Shown here piece by piece: positions 50,390 through 51,902 of a stretch of 51,902 nt of DNA. How positions within the stretch are numbered: position 1 is the first letter of the stretch; each line of letters starts with the position of its first letter. Source of the DNA: Gammaproteobacteria bacterium (GTDB taxonomy: Bacteria; Pseudomonadota; Gammaproteobacteria; Arenicellales; Poriferihabitantaceae). The notes below the pieces were generated by a model. It made no database searches. It saw only the letters and a list, made by a program, of their open reading frames with translations, and was not told where the DNA came from. The stretch is taken from contig VYFG01000083.1 in assembly GCA_009842505.1 (NCBI GenBank), positions 1 through 51,902 of the forward strand, read 5' to 3'. Made by a program: the position numbers and the translations under genes.

Positions 50390-51763
50390 ATGTCGGCCCC
50401 ATGGCGCCTCAGCGCGCGGGAGGTGGTCACCCTGCTGAACCGGGGTGCAGTGAGCCCGATGGAACTGCTGGGCGCCGTTGAATCACGCTGCGCCGCCGTA
50501 AACGGCCCGCTCAATGCCCTGCCCACGTTCTGTTTCGACAGGGCCCGGGATCATGCGCGCCGGCTGGACGGAACCGATCCATCCGGGCGCGGTCCGCTGT
50601 CCGGACTGCCGGTAACCATCAAGGACCTGACGGACGTCGCCGGAGTGAGGACAACCTACGGCAGCGCCATCTACCGGGATCACGTGCCAGCGGTTTCTGA
50701 CAGGCTGGTCAAGCGCATCGAAAGCCGCGGCGGCATCGTGTATGCGAAGTCCAACACGCCTGAATTCGGTACGGGCGGGATCACCTTCAACGATGTGTTC
50801 GGCCTGACCCGCAGCCCGCGCAACATGACATGCGCTTCCGGCGGGTCCTCCGGCGGGGCGGCGGCCGCCCTCGCTTCGGGCTGTGCATGGCTGTCCCAGG
50901 GTTCCGACATGGCGGGGTCCTTGCGCACGCCGGCGGCCTTCTGCGGCGTCACCAGCCTGCGCCCGTCGCCCGGACGCATCAGTGCCGACTCCCCCCTGCT
51001 ACCGTTCGACCCGCTCGGCCAGAACGGACCCATGGCAAGGGACATCGATGACCTTGCGCTGTTCGCGGGCGTACTGTTCGATGACCCCCCCGGGGAATTC
51101 GCCCTGCAGGATGACACGTCCGTCAGGCCGGATCGGATTGCCGTCAGCCACGATCTCGGAATCACCCAGGTCAGCGATGAAGTCCTGTCGACACTGGATC
51201 AATTCGCGGATACGCTTTCCCGGGAGGGGTGTCGCATTACCAGTGCCCATCCCCCACTGGATCATGTGCATGAATCGTTTGACGCCCTGCGCGCGCATGT
51301 CTACGCGGTTTCGTTTGAAGGGACCCTTGCCGATCATCCCGATGCCATGAAACCGGAAGTACAATGGAACATCCGAAGCGGCATGGATCTGGACACGGAA
51401 CGGCTGCGCCAGGCGCAAAGACAACAGGGTGGCATTGTCGATGCCGCGGCACGGTTCATGCAGGACCATGACCTCCTGGTCTGCCCGGCCACCAGTCTCC
51501 TGTCGATACCCGCCGAAACCCGCTACCCGGGGCATGACGCCGGGATCCCGATTCCCGAATACTACCGCTGGTTGGCCATTGCCTATGCCACGACGATGAC
51601 CGCATTGCCGGTCGTGACGATCCCTGTCGCCCTCGCAGAAAACGGGATGCCCGTTGCAGTGCAACTGGTGGGCAAGCCCGCGGGCGAAGCCAGGCTGATC
51701 CAGAACGCCCGGTGGATCCAGCGCCTCCTTCCTTGGGATCCCCGCGCGGTTGATCCCCGTTGA
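50390..51763 (+). CDS. Amidase-signature family amidase
   Basis: A 457-residue amidase-signature hydrolase of unknown substrate, related to GatA. The Ser-cisSer-Lys triad is intact: K78 (PVTIKDLTDVAG), S153 (SGGSSGGAAAALASG) and nucleophile S177 (GSDMAGSLRTPAAFCG), with spacings of 75 and 24 residues as in fatty-acid amide hydrolase. The usual GGS before the nucleophile is AGS. No gatB or gatC is adjacent, so it is not the GatCAB subunit. It starts three bases after the HIT stop, implying translational linkage. No signal peptide is visible, so a cytosolic enzyme is likely. Confidence 0.9.
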   Translation: MSAPWRLSAREVVTLLNRGAVSPMELLGAVESRCAAVNGPLNALPTFCFDRARDHARRLDGTDPSGRGPLSGLPVTIKDLTDVAGVRTTYGSAIYRDHVPAVSDRLVKRIESRGGIVYAKSNTPEFGTGGITFNDVFGLTRSPRNMTCASGGSSGGAAAALASGCAWLSQGSDMAGSLRTPAAFCGVTSLRPSPGRISADSPLLPFDPLGQNGPMARDIDDLALFAGVLFDDPPGEFALQDDTSVRPDRIAVSHDLGITQVSDEVLSTLDQFADTLSREGCRITSAHPPLDHVHESFDALRAHVYAVSFEGTLADHPDAMKPEVQWNIRSGMDLDTERLRQAQRQQGGIVDAAARFMQDHDLLVCPATSLLSIPAETRYPGHDAGIPIPEYYRWLAIAYATTMTALPVVTIPVALAENGMPVAVQLVGKPAGEARLIQNARWIQRLLPWDPRAVDPR

Positions 51764-51777
51764 CGGCCTTGAGGCCG
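51764..51777 (+). terminator. Hairpin directly after the amidase stop
   Basis: CGGCC (51764-51768), TTGA and GGCCG (51773-51777) form a short GC stem beginning at the base after the stop codon. No U-run follows. It resembles the hairpin after metC. The remaining 125 bases of the window hold nothing that I can assign. Confidence 0.35.
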
Positions 51778-51902
51778 GGGACAATTGCGGTCCGTACCTG
51801 AACAGGCCCGATCCGGAAATGGGGCCTGACGGGTTCCGCCCGCCAGACGCCTCACAACGTCCCACAGTTGACTCACTGGGCCTGAGCGAGTACATTCCCG
51901 GC

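Overview
The window is about 52 kb of a GC-rich gammaproteobacterial chromosome. It is packed with conserved housekeeping operons and has no plasmid, phage, transposon or CRISPR signature. The gene orders aroQ-accB-accC-prmA, accA-tilS-pyrG-kdsA-eno-ftsB, thrS-infC-rpmI-rplT-pheS-pheT-ihfA-merR-tRNA-Pro and gltX-tRNA-Ala-tRNA-Glu are typical of Gammaproteobacteria. Succinate dehydrogenase, oxygen-dependent HemF, a large NAD-glutamate dehydrogenase and Kdo synthesis indicate an aerobically respiring organism with lipopolysaccharide. The order within the class cannot be fixed from this sequence.

Layout, left to right. (1) 1-11007, minus strand: one long gene series aroQ-accB-accC-prmA-DUF3426 protein-(dusB remnant)-fis-purH-composite membrane protein-purD-tsaC-hemF, with a good promoter at 10979-11007. 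Most of dusB, the usual partner of fis, is missing and only a C-terminal trace remains. (2) 11205-11751: an Lrp/AsnC regulator with a near-consensus Lrp box in its own promoter. (3) 11977-17160: sdhCDAB with two assembly factors, SdhE downstream and an SDHAF4/DUF1674 protein upstream, and ygfZ divergent next to it. (4) 17170-24066, minus: ftsB, eno, kdsA, pyrG, tilS and accA, then pncC and a secreted M16 protease. (5) 27804-37851, minus: a translation block with four tRNA genes (Glu, Ala, Pro, Val), gltX, merR, ihfA, pheT, pheS, rplT, rpmI, infC (apparent AUA start) and thrS. (6) 37852-38841: about 1 kb without a convincing gene, probably including a structured rne leader, then rne (+). (7) 41578-51777: rlmD (-), then gdhB, metC, chaC, a HIT protein and an amidase (+).

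I found no defence system or mobile island, and no plainly new multi-gene system. The most interesting points are gene-level: loss of dusB from dusB-fis, the AUA-start infC, the clustered SDH assembly genes, a composite zinc-ribbon/membrane/pseudopilin-like protein inside the purine operon, the Lrp autoregulation site, and the palindrome-bearing leader of rne. Operon structure, promoters and start codons are inferred by reading the sequence; no database search or folding program was run.
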